Of a stretch of 64,000 nucleotides of DNA, positions 21,951 to 33,857 are shown one piece after another; position 1 is the first letter of the stretch, and every line of letters begins with the position of its first letter. The DNA comes from Vandiemenella viatica (lineage: Eukaryota > Arthropoda > Insecta > Orthoptera > Morabidae), in NCBI GenBank assembly GCA_031002005.1, contig JARYHS010006929.1, positions 36,899-100,898 of the forward strand, read 5' to 3'. A model generated the notes under the pieces. It had not been told where the DNA came from. It saw only the letters and a program-made list of their open reading frames with translations, and searched no databases. The position numbers and the translations under genes are program-made.

Positions 21951-23267
21951 TTAATAGCTTTTTCTTAATATGCACACTTGTTGCTTTGCTTCTAACCCTT
22001 TTCTTCTTTTGTTTCTTTCTGTGCTTTGGTGTTGTACAATGTACCACACAAGGGAAAGGCTTTTTCGTGGCATTGACACCTTCTTTACAATTCTTAATAT
22101 CTTTTTCTTTCTGTGTTTTGTGCTTTGTATTACTGTATTACACCTTCCCAATGAAAAAAGTGAGTGCTTTAAGATAACTTTTTTCATTAAGTCATCTGAA
22201 AAAAATTCATTGCGATCCTCTAGGATTGTGCTGAACAACAATCCTTCAACCTGAAAAAATGGTTTCTCACCATTTGTAAATTTCCTAGAATTGTGGTGAG
22301 GTAAAAGGGGATTGATCTTTTCAAAGGGAAACATCATATTATAGATATGGTGCGCAAACTTCATGACAGGCGTTGGTTTGTGAAGCTTGAATATAACTGT
22401 AGCTACACTGGGCTTGCTACTCCCTGCAACAATTTTGGAAGTATTATTCTTCCCCATGTCAGGGGCCATACACAGAGTAACTGTACTTTGTAGGCCACTA
22501 ACAGACTCAATGGGTATTTCAGATTGCAAGTTAGCAAGAGAAGTAGTAATCAGTGGAGGAACTACTTCCTGGGTTACAACAAAATTGTGATCAGCTGTCA
22601 AAATGTTATCAGCTGACACAAGCTGTATTTTTGATTCAGAAACTTTCTCACTGAGGGTAATAGGAGTGGCCAGTTCTTGATCTGTCAGCTCACTATCTTT
22701 CATAGTACAATTATCTGATACTTCAACGACATTACTGGGGAGTAGTTCATCCATTACCATCCCAGATGTATCAATTACCTCGACATATGGGTTAAAAGTG
22801 TTCTGAATATCTGAGGGCAATTTTTTGAATTTCTTGCCCAAATTGACATGACAATCCTCTCTGAATTGTTGTATTTGAGAACTAAGGTTTATTTTTGTTT
22901 CTACAGCGATTTGCCTTCGCTGTTGGTTCATTTCTTCTAATTCTCTTAAAATTGGGTCTTGAAAAGTTCTCAAGATTGCTGTTATGGCCTCCAAGGTTAG
23001 TGTGCTTGAGTCTATAGCAGTTTTGTGTAGAAATTCCATGTCAGACCCTGTGCAAGACAAATGGTCTATTTCACTGCTGGAAGAAGAAAGTGGTAACCTA
23101 GGCTGTGTGATGGTATTGTCATGTGGGTTAAGATAATCAGAGGGATTGTCTGTTTGTTGCAAATTTGCACTATCATGATGAGGCTGGAGTTCTACTAACT
23201 GTAATTGCTCATCAGTTGCTTCTAATGGAATAGTGTCAACAGACTGATTAGTTTGTATTGTGTCCAT
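21951..23267 (-). CDS. 438-aa ORF of unknown function, possibly gag-like
   Basis: Starts MDTIQTNQSVDTIPLEATDE. The first 100 residues are polar and Gln/Asp/Ser rich. About residues 95-140 look like an amphipathic helix (ITAILRTFQDPILRELEEMN). The middle is Ser/Val rich and the last 80 residues are strongly basic (KHRKKKILRIVKKVSM, NKRRKG). No zinc knuckle or enzyme motif is seen. It lies on the same strand as, and upstream of, the Ty3 integrase remnant at 20.6 kb, so it may be the gag of a deleted retroelement, but it does not resemble the gag relic at 56-57 kb. A host exon cannot be excluded. Confidence 0.45.
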   Translation of the reverse strand: MDTIQTNQSVDTIPLEATDEQLQLVELQPHHDSANLQQTDNPSDYLNPHDNTITQPRLPLSSSSSEIDHLSCTGSDMEFLHKTAIDSSTLTLEAITAILRTFQDPILRELEEMNQQRRQIAVETKINLSSQIQQFREDCHVNLGKKFKKLPSDIQNTFNPYVEVIDTSGMVMDELLPSNVVEVSDNCTMKDSELTDQELATPITLSEKVSESKIQLVSADNILTADHNFVVTQEVVPPLITTSLANLQSEIPIESVSGLQSTVTLCMAPDMGKNNTSKIVAGSSKPSVATVIFKLHKPTPVMKFAHHIYNMMFPFEKINPLLPHHNSRKFTNGEKPFFQVEGLLFSTILEDRNEFFSDDLMKKVILKHSLFSLGRCNTVIQSTKHRKKKILRIVKKVSMPRKSLSLVWYIVQHQSTERNKRRKGLEAKQQVCILRKSY

Positions 23268-24313
23268 ACTGTCTACTGATGGTTCATGGACCTCAACAAG
23301 TACTACCTGAATTTATGGAATTTGATCTGCCAAAGCAGCTAAGCCTGGGGATTCTCTATTAATGCCAGACATAGTGAGAATCTAATAAAAACAGTGCAGT
23401 GACCGCTTGTAACAATTGTAAGCAAATAGATACACTGGTTACACAAGGTTTAAAATTTCAAATAGCAGGTTAAAATGTAACACTAGGACACATATACCTT
23501 AAAAGAATAAAAAACCGGAAGTGGAATCAGCAACAAAACAATCACAAGAACACAGACTGCAATAAATGGTTAAGATTGTGCTTCTGTGAACAGTATGTTA
23601 ATAGCAGTGGTTTGGAAACACATCCTTAACACTTTAAATGAAAAATATTATGCCCTTGCTTGTTTTTCAAATATCCACAACTACCATAGTTTCACCAAAA
23701 CAAATTCATTTCCTTCCAACATAGCAGTACTAGGATAGTATGGCATTGTTTAATTAAGATGAACTTTCGCTGTTAAAAATAAAGATGCTTAGTGCAACAA
23801 AATATCTCTGTTACCATGAAAATTGTATACAGTAGTGAGTAAATAAGCAGGCTACCTTTAAAAACATCAGTCAGCTGTTCAATATTGACAGTTTCCACCA
23901 AAAGTATAAGGCATGAAATGTAGCACAAGTTTCGATTCTGAAGAACATCACCAAAAATTATATATTAGAGAAAAAGAAAATTAAATCCTTTTGACCAAAT
24001 TTCCGAATGTTCACGAATATTAGTAAGTCATTTAGTGAATGTAAAACAAAGTTAAAATGTATGTTATAATTCTTGAACAGCTGATGGGATTTCCAAGCTT
24101 CTAACAAACAGCAATTGTACTAGAAATTTTATAAACATTCCTTCTTGCAACATCGTTTTTATGATCTAAAAAAAAAACTGAACAATAAAATTCAATGTAA
24201 ATCAAACGTAGTTTGAATGTTCTGTGTATACACAGAAAGTAACCATTAACACACCGAGGTAACAAGTAATATTATCACTCCCGAAAATGAATTGAATTTA
24301 TGAATGCAACTTG
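23268..24313. other. AT-rich unassigned DNA left of the nested LTR element
   Basis: No ORF or repeat I can support. It ends with the TTAC at 24314-24317 that is duplicated at 55556-55559. Confidence 0.45.
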
Positions 24314-24317
24314 TTAC

Positions 24318-25538
24318 TGTAATGGACCATAGTAATTTTGGAATAAAAATGTATTTAATGTATTCATTGCTAATACGAGTTGAGGCTCTTGTCTTCGAGC
24401 AGCTGTGGGTCGCTGCGGAAATGCTAATGTTGCGGGTTGAATTACGCCCTGCGTAGCGACACATGCGATGAACACGTGAACGGCATGCGTTGTCCGTGCA
24501 GTTGGCATAGAATATTCTAGCGTGTTTTGGTGTGGAACAATTCTCCCACCACCAAGTTGAGAAGTCAACGTCACAGGTGTTCTTGTCTATGATTGGCTGG
24601 TTGAGCAATGGCGGCTGTCAAGACACATGGTGCGGTACGCTCCTTGGCGAATAAAGTTGATATCGACATATTGTTCCTTCTTCATTCAGTTGGAAGCATT
24701 CGCGAGGAGAAGATGTAGTCGCTACTAGAACATCTGAGTAGCAGGTAAGATGAATAATGGTTCACTGTCCTGGCTTGCCTCGTAGTAGCAATGTCTGTCG
24801 ATTGGTTAGGTTTCGTAAAATTATAAAGTATTAATTATGGGAACAGTTGTGTCTAACGTGTTATCTAATGGAAGTTATTTGATGAGTGTTAACAGTTTCA
24901 TTACGTTTTCTAAGTGTTCATTATGATTTTGGTGAGCTTCGTAACGTGTTATTTCCTCAATCCGTCATAAGGTAGATGGTTAATAGTTAGGTTTTTATCA
25001 ATAAATGTTGTTAAACTGTAATTGTGCGTCTTGTTTCACTAACCTCATAACACTCTTGGTTAAAGAACTCACGTTGCCTTACTAATGAGTTATATAAATT
25101 GGTTTTCAGTGTCAGAATGTGCTGTGTTGAATGTAGTAGTTTTCTGTGGTTATTTTGCCCACTTATATCTTTCGGAATAGTATCTAAAGCGTAGCTCGGA
25201 GTCTCTACGTTAAATATCGACTGCCCTGGTGTCAGATTACATGTTAAGATCTTCCGGCATCCGCCACAAGAAAAGCTCTACATTTCTACTCGTCAAAGGT
25301 AAGCACTATTTCATAATATCAGTGATAACGCCCATGCTAAAAGTGTGTGTTTGACCCGCCCATTCGGTTTTTCATCCTGAAAATAGGGGTTTAGTTGGCT
25401 TTGCAGTGATTAGTGTAGATGTTGATATTCAGAATGTGATTATAAGGTTATGTTTGGTCTGCATTCAGTAATCCACGTTACGTTAATTGGGAAACACACC
25501 CACACACACATACACTATAAGAAGCCCTCCCATTTACA
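24318..25538 (+). repeat. 5' LTR of the nested LTR element
   Basis: 1,221 bp, starts TGTAATGGACC and ends CCATTTACA. It is about 98-99% identical by eye to the 3' LTR; the main difference is a 13-base insertion in the other copy. It contains AATAAA signals (for example near 25000) and two good splice-donor-like sites, CAGGTAAGA near 24745 and AAGGTAAGC near 25300. Confidence 0.9.
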
Positions 25539-25888
25539 AGTGGTCGTCAGAAGTGAGATGAAACATGACGCAAATAATAGTGAAATTCGAAGATTTTTAA
25601 GTTTAAAAATATGTATTAATGAAACTGGAAATTTATGTTGTATTAAAGAGGCATTAAGTTTAAGCAGGCAGTGGAATCATTATTCGTCTTTACCGTTTAG
25701 TTAGAGTGGTGTCAATTTTATTTTTGTCCACATTTTGAAACAAGTATCGAGTTTTGCAGGAAACCATTCCACGTGTAGTTGAGATGTAAATTTTGAGCGC
25801 ATGGTGGCAGCACAGGAAAAGCAGAGATGATGATGGCAGCATGTAGTGTCGCTGGCTAAAGTGGAAATATTTGCGACTGAAACTCTTT
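25539..25888 (+). other. Leader of the LTR element (primer site and short ORF)
   Basis: Directly after the LTR comes AGTGGTCGTCAGAAGTGAG, the likely primer-binding region (tRNA not assigned). An ORF beginning MKHDANNSEIRRF runs only about 48 codons to 25704. The segment ends at the 11-bp sequence GACTATGAGCA (25889-25899), where LINE-B is inserted. Confidence 0.6.
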
Positions 25889-25899
25889 GACTATGAGCA

Positions 25900-26334
25900 C
25901 CCCGCAGGGGCCTGGTACGCAAGTGCCAGGTACGGGTTTGGCGAACCCGCGGTGCCCGAGCTGGAAACTTGTGAGCGCCGCAAGTTTCCCACACCGTAAA
26001 CTCCTACCATGCTTCAACGACCACCGTAGGGCGTGGCGGTGGAACGTTGTGTTCCTAGGAGAACGGGGATCTTGGCTTCATCGCCCGGATCGCGAGGACG
26101 GTACAAACCTCTATAAAAAACCCCTCAACCTCAAGGTGAGTAACGTGCCGAGGAGGTGGATGGGTGGTGAGGCAAACCACCCGTTAGCGTACAACCTCAG
26201 GGGCACCTGCTGCACCCCTGTTGTATTGGGCTTGGTGGCGTGATGCGGGGGCTCCACGTCACTCGACTTTTAGTTCCTCCGAACTCGTGGGATCAAAATT
26301 AGAAATAATCCAAATCCCAATCCCTCCTCCTGCG
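25900..26334 (+). promoter_or_regulatory. 5' UTR of LINE-B (structured)
   Basis: The first 110 bases hold successive short hairpins: CCCC/GGGG around GCA, CCTGG…CCAGG, CGGGTT/AACCCG and GGAAACTTG/CAAGTTTCC. A further one (GGGTGGT/ACCACCC) is near 26165. It ends at CTCCTCCTGCG, the target duplicated by LINE-A, and continues at 42141. Confidence 0.8.
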
Positions 26335-26700
26335 CCCCGCAGGGGCCTGGTACGCAAGTGCCAGGTACGGGTTTGGCGAACCCGCGGTACCCGAGCTGGA
26401 AACTTGTGAGCGCCACAAGTTTCCCACACCGTAAACTCCTACCATGCTTCAACGACCACCGTAGGGCGTGGCGGTGGAACGTTGTGTGCCTAGGAGAACG
26501 GGGATCTTGGCTTCATCGCCCGGATCGCGAGGACGGTAAAAACCTCTATAAAAAACCCCTCAACCTCAAGGTCGGATACGTGCCGAGGAGGTGCATGGGT
26601 GAGAGGCAGATCACTCACTAACGTACAACCTCAGGGGCACCTGCGCACCCCTGTTGTATAAGCACTTCTTTTTTAAATTGGTTATACTCGTGGGACCAAT
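26335..26700 (+). promoter_or_regulatory. 5' UTR of LINE-A
   Basis: Same hairpin series as at 25900. Similarity to LINE-B is near-complete up to AACCTCAAGGT (about 26570) and then falls. It is followed by the ORF1 ATG at 26701. Confidence 0.75.
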
Positions 26701-28171
26701 ATGAAGCCTACTCTAACCAAAAAACCCTGCGGTTCGGGTGTGCCGCAGTATAATAAAAATACACCCACTTCACAGAAGCGGGCAAGGGCTGACAGCCCCC
26801 CTTCTGAATTGGAACAGAGTAACGGCAAGGGTTATCTAATTGATAACGCCTTTGTAGTAATGACAAGAACGGAGGGATCCTTTGAAAAGGTCTCCCCGTT
26901 CTATATACAGAAAGGCTTAGAGGGAATAGCTGGAACCCTCAAAAGCGTGAAAAAGCTGAGGAACGGGACACTGCTGTTAGACATCTAATAACAAGCAGGC
27001 TGTCCTACTTCTTAAGTGTGAGAAGCTCGGGGAGTTCGCAGTAAAATGCGAACTCCATAAAACGCTCAATTCTAGCAAGGGAGTGATCACATGCCGTGAT
27101 CTGATTGATATAGTGTCCGAGGAACTCCTTAAGGAGTGGAAATCAGAAAATGTGGTCGAGGTTCGTCAGATCTCGCGAAGGGTTAACGGCAGTCTTGAGA
27201 AGACTGCCACCTTCGTCCTGACGTTCGACACTCCAACGTTGCCGAAGTCCATAAAAGCCGGTTATCTTAACCTAAACATCCGTCCGTATGTCCCGGACCC
27301 GATGCGCTGCTTTAAGTGCCAGAGGTTCGGGCATACGACGTTGAATTGCAAAGGCAACCCCACCTGTGGGAAATGCGGAAAATCGGCACACGAGCAGGGT
27401 GTAAGCTGCACCCTCCCACAGGTGTGCGTCAACTGCTCCGGGCCACATCCAGCCTGGAGCAGGGAGTGTCGGGTGTACCTTGAAGAAAAGAAGGTACAGG
27501 AGTTGAAAGCGAAGGAACGATTATCCTATGGCGAGGCGAAGAAACGGTATAAGGCGCTTGCGCCACCGGTCTTCGCCACAAGTTTTGCCAAAACGCTGTC
27601 AACTCCCGTCAGGAAAGAAAGTGTAGCAACGCAGACGTCCGTCGTAGACGCCGGCACGAGCACGATGTGTTCGTGCGAGTGCAAATGTGGTGCAAAACCC
27701 ATTAAGGTCCTAACACCAAGGACCGCGGGCGTCGGCAGCTTCACTTCTGTAAACTCGATCACATTGACAGCAGGTTCAGCAAGTTCACCAGCAAAGGCAC
27801 AGCCATCCGCTACAGCAATTGGTCACTCTGCAATAGCAGATGCGGCCCCTGTTGCAGTAACGGCAACGCCATCTGCCAGTAGCGGATGGCAAACAGTGCA
27901 GAAGATTAGGGGTCATAAATTTAAGTTCACGGACTCCACTATGTTCGTGAAATCCCCTCCAACTTCTCCTCCCAGATCCTCCTCTGGAAAGGAGAAGAAG
28001 GGGAAAGGGCCTCGGAGGAAGGAAAGCCCGCAAGACTCCGAGGCCTTGCAACGAGAGTCGTCTTCAGATAATGAAGACGACTTAATGCTGGTGGACGAAC
28101 CTGGTTCCGTTCCTCAGCAGTCACGGGACGATGACCCACCCGACCCGGGGCGGGTGAGGTTGAATAGGTGA
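26701..28171 (+). pseudogene. LINE-A ORF1, zinc-knuckle RNA-binding protein, frameshifted
   Basis: The ORF opens at ATG 26701 (MKPTLTKKPCGSG) and runs to about 26985, where a small indel replaces the segment TSTHK of LINE-B/C and breaks the frame. It is open again from before 27083 to 28171. Three Cys/His knuckles follow one another: CFKCQRFGHTTLNC, CGKCGKSAHEQGVSC and CVNCSGPHPAWSREC, the arrangement of I-clade ORF1 proteins that bind the element RNA. The C-terminal 200 residues are low-complexity and acidic/basic. ORF2 starts two bases after the stop. Confidence 0.9.
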
Positions 28172-28172
28172 G

Positions 28173-30118
28173 ATGGCTCCCATACTACAATGGAACGTAA
28201 ATGGCTTTCAGGCTCACAAAGAGGAAGTCCAACTTTTAGCACGGTCTAATCCATTGTGTCTCTGTTTACAGGAGACACATTTTAGACCATCGCACGAACC
28301 AGTGCTAAGAGGATATGACATATTCCGAAAGGACGATACCGAGGGTGATCGAGCCAGGGGGGGAGTGGCTGTGTTGGTCCGAAACACCGTCCACTCCGAA
28401 CCCGTTGCTCTCACCTCCTCACTACAAGCAGTTGCGGTGAAAATACACGGTCCAATCGAACTGACCGTATGCTCTATCTATCTGCCACCCAGTGTGTCAG
28501 TCGCCAATGACGACTTGGTTAGCATCATACGACAACTCACTCGGCCCTTTCTCCTTTTGGGAGATTTCAACGCCCATTGTGCGTTGTGGGGTTCCTCCAC
28601 CGATTGCCCCAGGGGCCGAGTGGTTGGAAGATTGATAGAGCAGGAGGACATTTGTATCCTGAATACAGGGCAAATGACTCATTTCACCACTGCTACCGGT
28701 ACGTCCTCTGCCATTGACCTTTCGTTATGCTCCCCCTCAATCGCGGACTCCGTGCATTGGGAAGTGGATCGCGACCTTCATGGAAGCGATCACTTCCCAA
28801 TATGGATGCACGTAGAGTTTGAACGCGGAAGAGGCAATAACCGACGCAAATGGAACGTCAGCAAAGCCAATTGGCCGTTGTATAGCAGGTCACTATGCCT
28901 CCGGCCTCGTAAAGGCATCACGGAGATGGTGAATCATTTTACAGCTGTGATTCACCAGGCAGCTGACGTTTCCATGCCGAAAAGCTCCGGAACGCTGCGA
29001 AGGACGCCCGTCCCCTGGTGGAACGACGAATGTCGTTCCGCTATTCAGGGACGTAGGAGGGCGTTGCGCCGATTTAAGGTGCAGCCATCTGATGACAACT
29101 TAGCAGCGTTCCGTATAGCCAGAGCTAAGGCGCGTCGTGTTATTAAGGAGAGCAAGAAAAGGTCTTGGCAGAACTTTGTGAGCACTATAAACCGTTCCAC
29201 ACCTTCGTCGAAAGTATGGGAGTCTATCCGCCGTATATCTGGAAGGTACTCCCGCCCACCAGTATCTGGATTACTGGATCGCGGACATGTTATTACCGAC
29301 GAACGAAGCATAGCTCAGCTAATGGCGGAGAACTTCGCCTCCGTCACTTCGTCCGCCAACTTTGACCCTCGGTTTAAGCGGCAAAGAGCCGCTGCCGAGA
29401 GGCGAGAGCTGTGCTTCAGTTCGTCGAATACAGAGGCCTACAACTGCCCATTTACATCTTGGGAGCTGGAGTCAGCGCTGAACACCGCAAATGACACTGC
29501 TCCAGGGCCTGATTTGATCCAGTACCAGATGCTGAGGCATCTTAGTAAAGATGCTAAGGAGTACCTTTTAGATATTTTTAATCAGATATGGACCGGAGGA
29601 CACTTCCCCGACTCGTGGAAAGAAGCAACGCTTATTCCAATTTTAAAGCCTGGCAAGGACAAATTGTTGCCGGGTAGCTATCGTAGCATCGCCCTTACAA
29701 GCTGCGTGGGTAAGACACTGGAGAGGATGGTCAATCGCCGCCTCGTCTGGTGTCTTGAATCCCGAAATCTGCTGAGCCGCTTTCAGTGTGGATTCAGGAA
29801 GTTCCGTTCCACCATGGACAACCTGATCCTCCTGGAGGCGGCAATACAGGATGCGTTCATCCGCAGCCAACATCTTGTGGGTGTCTTTTTCGATCTCGAG
29901 AAGGCCTACGATACTACCTGGCGGCATGTTATTTTAAAGCAGTTGCACGAATGGGGTTTTAAGGGTAACCTGCCCCGTTTTTTAAAATCATTTTTATCTG
30001 GTCGTTGCTTCCGGTACCGAGTCGGTAGTGAAGTGTCTGATCTTTTTATTCAGGAAAACGGTGTCCCTCAGGGGTCAGTTTTAAGCGTGACCCTTTTCGC
30101 CATAGCGATTAACAGCAT
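28173..30118 (+). pseudogene. LINE-A ORF2, 5' part (endonuclease and first half of RT)
   Basis: Codes for the apurinic-type endonuclease (ILQWNVNGFQAHK, LQETHFRP, LLGDFNAHCALWGS, GSDHFPIW), then the RT region up to FFDLEKAYDTTWRH and GVPQGSVLSVTLFAIAIN. The frame is open, but near residue 650 viral sequence replaces the RT just before the catalytic YVDD. The continuation is at 40013. About 30 bases of LINE sequence are missing at the junction relative to LINE-C. Confidence 0.92.
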
Positions 30119-30131
30119 ATCAGTCGTCGAC

Positions 30132-30226
30132 TTCCGTATGTCGGAGACATGCGCCAGAAGCGCACGGAAAGGTCAGCCAGTCGTTGGGCGTGGCCGGTGG
30201 GAGGGGGCCATTGGCAAGTAACCAGT
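30132..30226. repeat. Left densovirus telomere, half palindrome
   Basis: Corresponds to the right half of the 34946-35097 palindrome, starting at its tip (TTCCGTATGTCGG). The outer half is missing, so the genome joined LINE DNA at or near the hairpin tip. Confidence 0.88.
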
Positions 30227-30245
30227 AAAGAGTCCTTGGCTAGGA

Positions 30246-30255
30246 TATATATAAG
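30246..30255 (+). promoter_or_regulatory. TATA box of the capsid promoter, copy A
   Basis: TATATATAAG lies 37 bases ahead of the first capsid ATG (30283) and just inside the telomere. The same site recurs in copy B near 35118. Confidence 0.75.
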
Positions 30256-30282
30256 TGTCTAGTAATTCTTAGATATTTCAGT

Positions 30283-31993
30283 ATGGATCGTGGTAAGAAA
30301 AAGTTACCTTGGTCTGCTATAAGTGAAATTAACAAGAAAAGGAAAGAAGCTCAAGAATTACGTAAACGAAAGAGAGATAGTTTAGAGGAAACTTTAAAAC
30401 TTAGTGATAGTGACAAAGATTATTTTGGTGCTTTGGAAGAGTTGCATTTGGATGAATTTTTTTCTGAAGAAGGAAATATCTCTAAACGTTTGAAATCTGA
30501 TACATCAAATCAACCTCAGCCTGGTACTTCACGTGCTGCAGACTTCTCCGACAGTGGTTTCCAAGAAAGCAGTGTTGTCATTCCAGCTGAAGAAGAAATG
30601 GCTACCGACCAGAGACCGATGGCTCGACTTACTCAATCCAACACTAGTGCACAGTCTTCTAGTGGCAGTCAAGAATCAAAAACTTCGACTCCGTTTGTTC
30701 TATGGAAAGCGGTAGAACAAATTAAACAAAAACTCTGTGGTTATTAGTAATACTCATACATTCTTTGTTTGGGGTTATGCTTACAAGTGGTTTGATGTTG
30801 TCGGTCCTTCAAAAAAGGTAATTGCAAAACGTCTTGTAACTTCAGGAGCACAATTTATGACGAATAGATTAAGTCAGTTTTTAAGTAGAGCTCAATTTAA
30901 TTCATTACCAAATAATTGTTTTGTCAAGAAACTGTGGATTACTTTAACTCCGATTGGATTGGAAGCTAGTTTTCAAACTGGTAGTACTTTAAGTGCAAGT
31001 GCCAGTATAAGCCATGTACCTATGTTAATTTACAATAAAGTAGCTAATTTAGCAATTGCACATGAACCAGTTACTGTAACTAGTGAATCTACTAAACCAA
31101 TGGAAATCAGTAAAATAAGTGCCATTAGTAGTTTAGATAAAGTTATGTGGGGTTCCACAGCCATGAATGATTTCCCAAGTTGTTTAACAGTACCTCGTAA
31201 TTGGCCAATATATGATTCATTCATAATACCTAGTGGCAAATCTGATGACAATGGTAATTTGTTTTCTACCAATGAAATGTATGGAGTTCCACATTTACAT
31301 AAACTATATGAACAAGGAGTTGCTGCTAAAGCTGTAGATGGGAATGTAAGTTTTAAATATGAATATGAACCACAAATTGGAGTTATTAAAAGTAGAAAAC
31401 GTGCACATGGATTGGCTTGTACTGGAACAGACTATTATATTGGTAGTAATTCTCTTCCTGGCCGTTATACTTCATCAGATCATAAGAAACTTAACGAGGT
31501 AAAGGATAAAGGTGTGAAACCGTTATCTGTTAATCTAGGTTATTTGAGTTACCAACAAGGTATTGAAAAATCTCATACTCTTGGTGAACTTAATAAACAG
31601 ACAAATGTAAAATTAATGCCTTCATTTACTTTAGGAATTAATCCTGTAGCGAATAATGCACCTGCTGATGCAAACAGTTATGTTAATGCCAAAATGATTT
31701 TAAAGATGGAAACTGCAATTGAAATAGCATTTTCTATTGAAACTTATAACACTATGGTTCAAACATTAGATCATAGTAATGAATTGTATTCAAAGGGAGA
31801 TCTTGACAGTGTAACATTCTTTTATGAGGGAATTTCTTTCGATTCTGGTGCAGCTGTAGCAACAACAGTAAATGCAAGTAGTGATCATGCTGCAGCAATT
31901 ACTACTGACGATATTGGCAAGAAAAGAAAGAGAGATATTGAGGAAAGGATTAATCTAGAAGTAGAGGATTTAAATAAAGATAAACTCAGGTGA
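30283..31993 (+). pseudogene. VP: Densovirus capsid protein VP, copy A
   Basis: Structural (coat) protein gene. The N-terminal part (MDRGKKKLPWSAISEINKKR) is highly charged and ends in a Ser/Pro/Gln linker. The main domain, from about residue 155, has the composition and small motifs of densovirus coats (for example FFVWGYAYKWFDVVG, LTVPRNWPIYDSFIIP). One extra A near 30730 breaks the frame, giving ORFs 30283-30747 and 30737-31993. I see no phospholipase A2 signature (Ca-binding loop plus HDxxY), which many densovirus VP1 proteins carry. The C-terminus holds a basic KKRKRD stretch. The gene converges on NS1, whose stop is 54 bases beyond. Confidence 0.88.
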
Positions 31994-32046
31994 TAAATTT
32001 CAAAACAATTTATTAATAAATTTATAAGTCTATGTATGTACATGTA

Positions 32047-33555
32047 TTACAATAAATTGTATTCAATAAATATATTGTACAAAGAAAATGGGTTTAATTC
32101 TTTAACAAGTCTACAATTCCATTTTTTCCAATAAAATCTTTCAATCCTTTCGTCCCAAACATGTCCTTTAAAATAATCCACATTGCTACATACAATAACT
32201 GGAGTTTTTGGTAATATATAATCACTTTCAAATTTTACAGATATGTTTGTTGAATTGCCAGAAAAATTGTTTTTAACTGTTCTAAACTGCCAGGATCAAA
32301 GTTTGGATCGTCCATTACAATTAGCCTTCTTCTTGCACATTCTTGTAGTCCAAAAGATACATATTTATTATTTTTGTTACACCAGCCTGTATTTATCATG
32401 GCTGCAGATATCATTGACACAAATGTACTCTTAAACTGTTAGGTTCACCAATTAAATTAATACAATTTTTCTTTCCATTAGTCCTATTCAAAACATTATA
32501 TATACAAGTTATAAAATACTTAATAGCGTCATAGTCATCATTGAACTGATATTCTAATAAATCAAATATAATTTGTTGAGACATTTGTTCAGAATAGTAG
32601 TAAGTATCGAAATCTGAACAGTAACTTTGAAAATATACTTTTTTAGCATTATGAATATATTCATATAGAGATTTTAAACACATTTTAGAAATTTTTAATT
32701 CCATAGTTTTAATACAATTTTTATAAACATTTGGATTTAAATTTACAAGCTTAATATTACTTAGCCATTCATCAGTGTGAGTTATAGAACTTATGGGAAC
32801 AGTTATTATGTTAGAAATTAATTGTAGTATCTCCTCGGTTGAGTACTTGATTTTTTTATATCCTTCCCAGTTTTCTGTAATTTTGCTAGATAGTTTTGAG
32901 AATTCAAGATCACATTCCGAATCGATTGATTCATTACAGTGTGCGATTTGTCTGGTTGACAAAACATCTTGATTTCCATCTTCTTGTGTTTCCACCAGTG
33001 TTGTCTCTCTATCGACCGTATCGTTCTCGTGGGATAAATTGCATTATCATGAAAAAAGGTTGTTCCTCGTCTGTCCACGAAAATGTAGTTTTCTGATTGT
33101 CTTTTGTTGAAGAAATACTGCAAAATATTTTTTCTTCCTCTGTCATTTGATCTTGAAATAACAGAGGTGTATTTAGATTTTCCCAATCTATTAAAGATGT
33201 GCTTTCGGAAGAGACATTTGCACCATCCGTTGTATCGGTTGCAAGTGTGGATGACATGACAGTGTTCGTTTCCTGTTCCAAGTTTTTCAAAGACGATAAG
33301 GAAGAATCTGTGTTTTCTGCTTTTGGTATACTGTCTAAGAAGGTTTGTAAACATTTTAAGATTACTTTGGTACTGGTCTTGTGAGAAGACAGAATGTGTC
33401 CAATCGCATTCTGTGAATTCAGCACACAAGTATTCAGTGATTTTTTGTGTTCGTTCTGTTCCCATATGTTCTTTACATGTGATAATATTTTGAAGAGAAT
33501 CAATTTTGGAGATTTTCGTAAAGTGTTTATAAAGCCAAGCAGTGAAACCAGACAT
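32047..33555 (-). pseudogene. NS1: Densovirus replication protein NS1, copy A
   Basis: The N-terminal part carries the HUH nickase motif (HCHVIHTC, near residue 100) used to nick viral termini. The C-terminal part is an SF3 helicase: a Walker A region in GKKNCINLIGEPNS, Walker B in RRLIVMDDPN, and sensor C in TPVIVCSN. The gene is now in at least three pieces. One lost base near 33040 throws the N-terminal ORF into the NS2 frame. The Walker A loop is interrupted by a frameshift near 32440, and a further break near 32265 separates the C-terminal segment. It cannot make a complete enzyme as sequenced. Confidence 0.88.
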
Positions 33556-33761
33556 TCTTCAGAATTATTAAAGCGAGATATAATTTTAAAAATTAAATCT
33601 ACAACACTTACTAAATCAGTGATACAAGAATCAGTTTCGTCAAATACAACTTTTCTTTTCTTACTTGGTTTAACTTCTTCTTCTTCTGATTCACTAATTT
33701 CCTCTGGTTCGCTGGGTACTTTACTTTCATCAAAATCAGATTCAACACTTTTGTCAGACAT
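32818..33761 (-). pseudogene. NS2: Densovirus NS2, overlapping NS1, copy A
   Basis: Overlaps NS1 in another frame and starts 206 bases upstream of it (MSDKSVESDFDESKVPSEPE). Acidic N-terminus followed by PSKKRKVVF, a nuclear-localisation-like run. The frame is open to about 33040, where a one-base loss relative to copy B diverts it; by comparison with copy B its natural end is near 32818. Function of NS2 in densoviruses is not well defined. Confidence 0.75.
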
Positions 33762-33857
33762 CTTCCTTTGAAAAAAATTGTTTATATCTTCTTGCGATGG
33801 AGTGTAATATGAAATTACTTTAACACCATTAATTATATTCCAAACACTTCTGAAAAA

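Noticed and set aside
25900..26700. Two tandem 5' UTR units could be promoter monomers of a single LINE.
   Set aside because: The 11-bp duplication CTCCTCCTGCG at 26324-26334 and 42141-42151 shows that the first unit belongs to LINE-B and the second to LINE-A.
27526..28139. Antisense ORFs within LINE ORF1 and ORF2, also near 45.6 and 61.2 kb.
   Set aside because: They shadow the conserved sense frames and carry no motif of their own.
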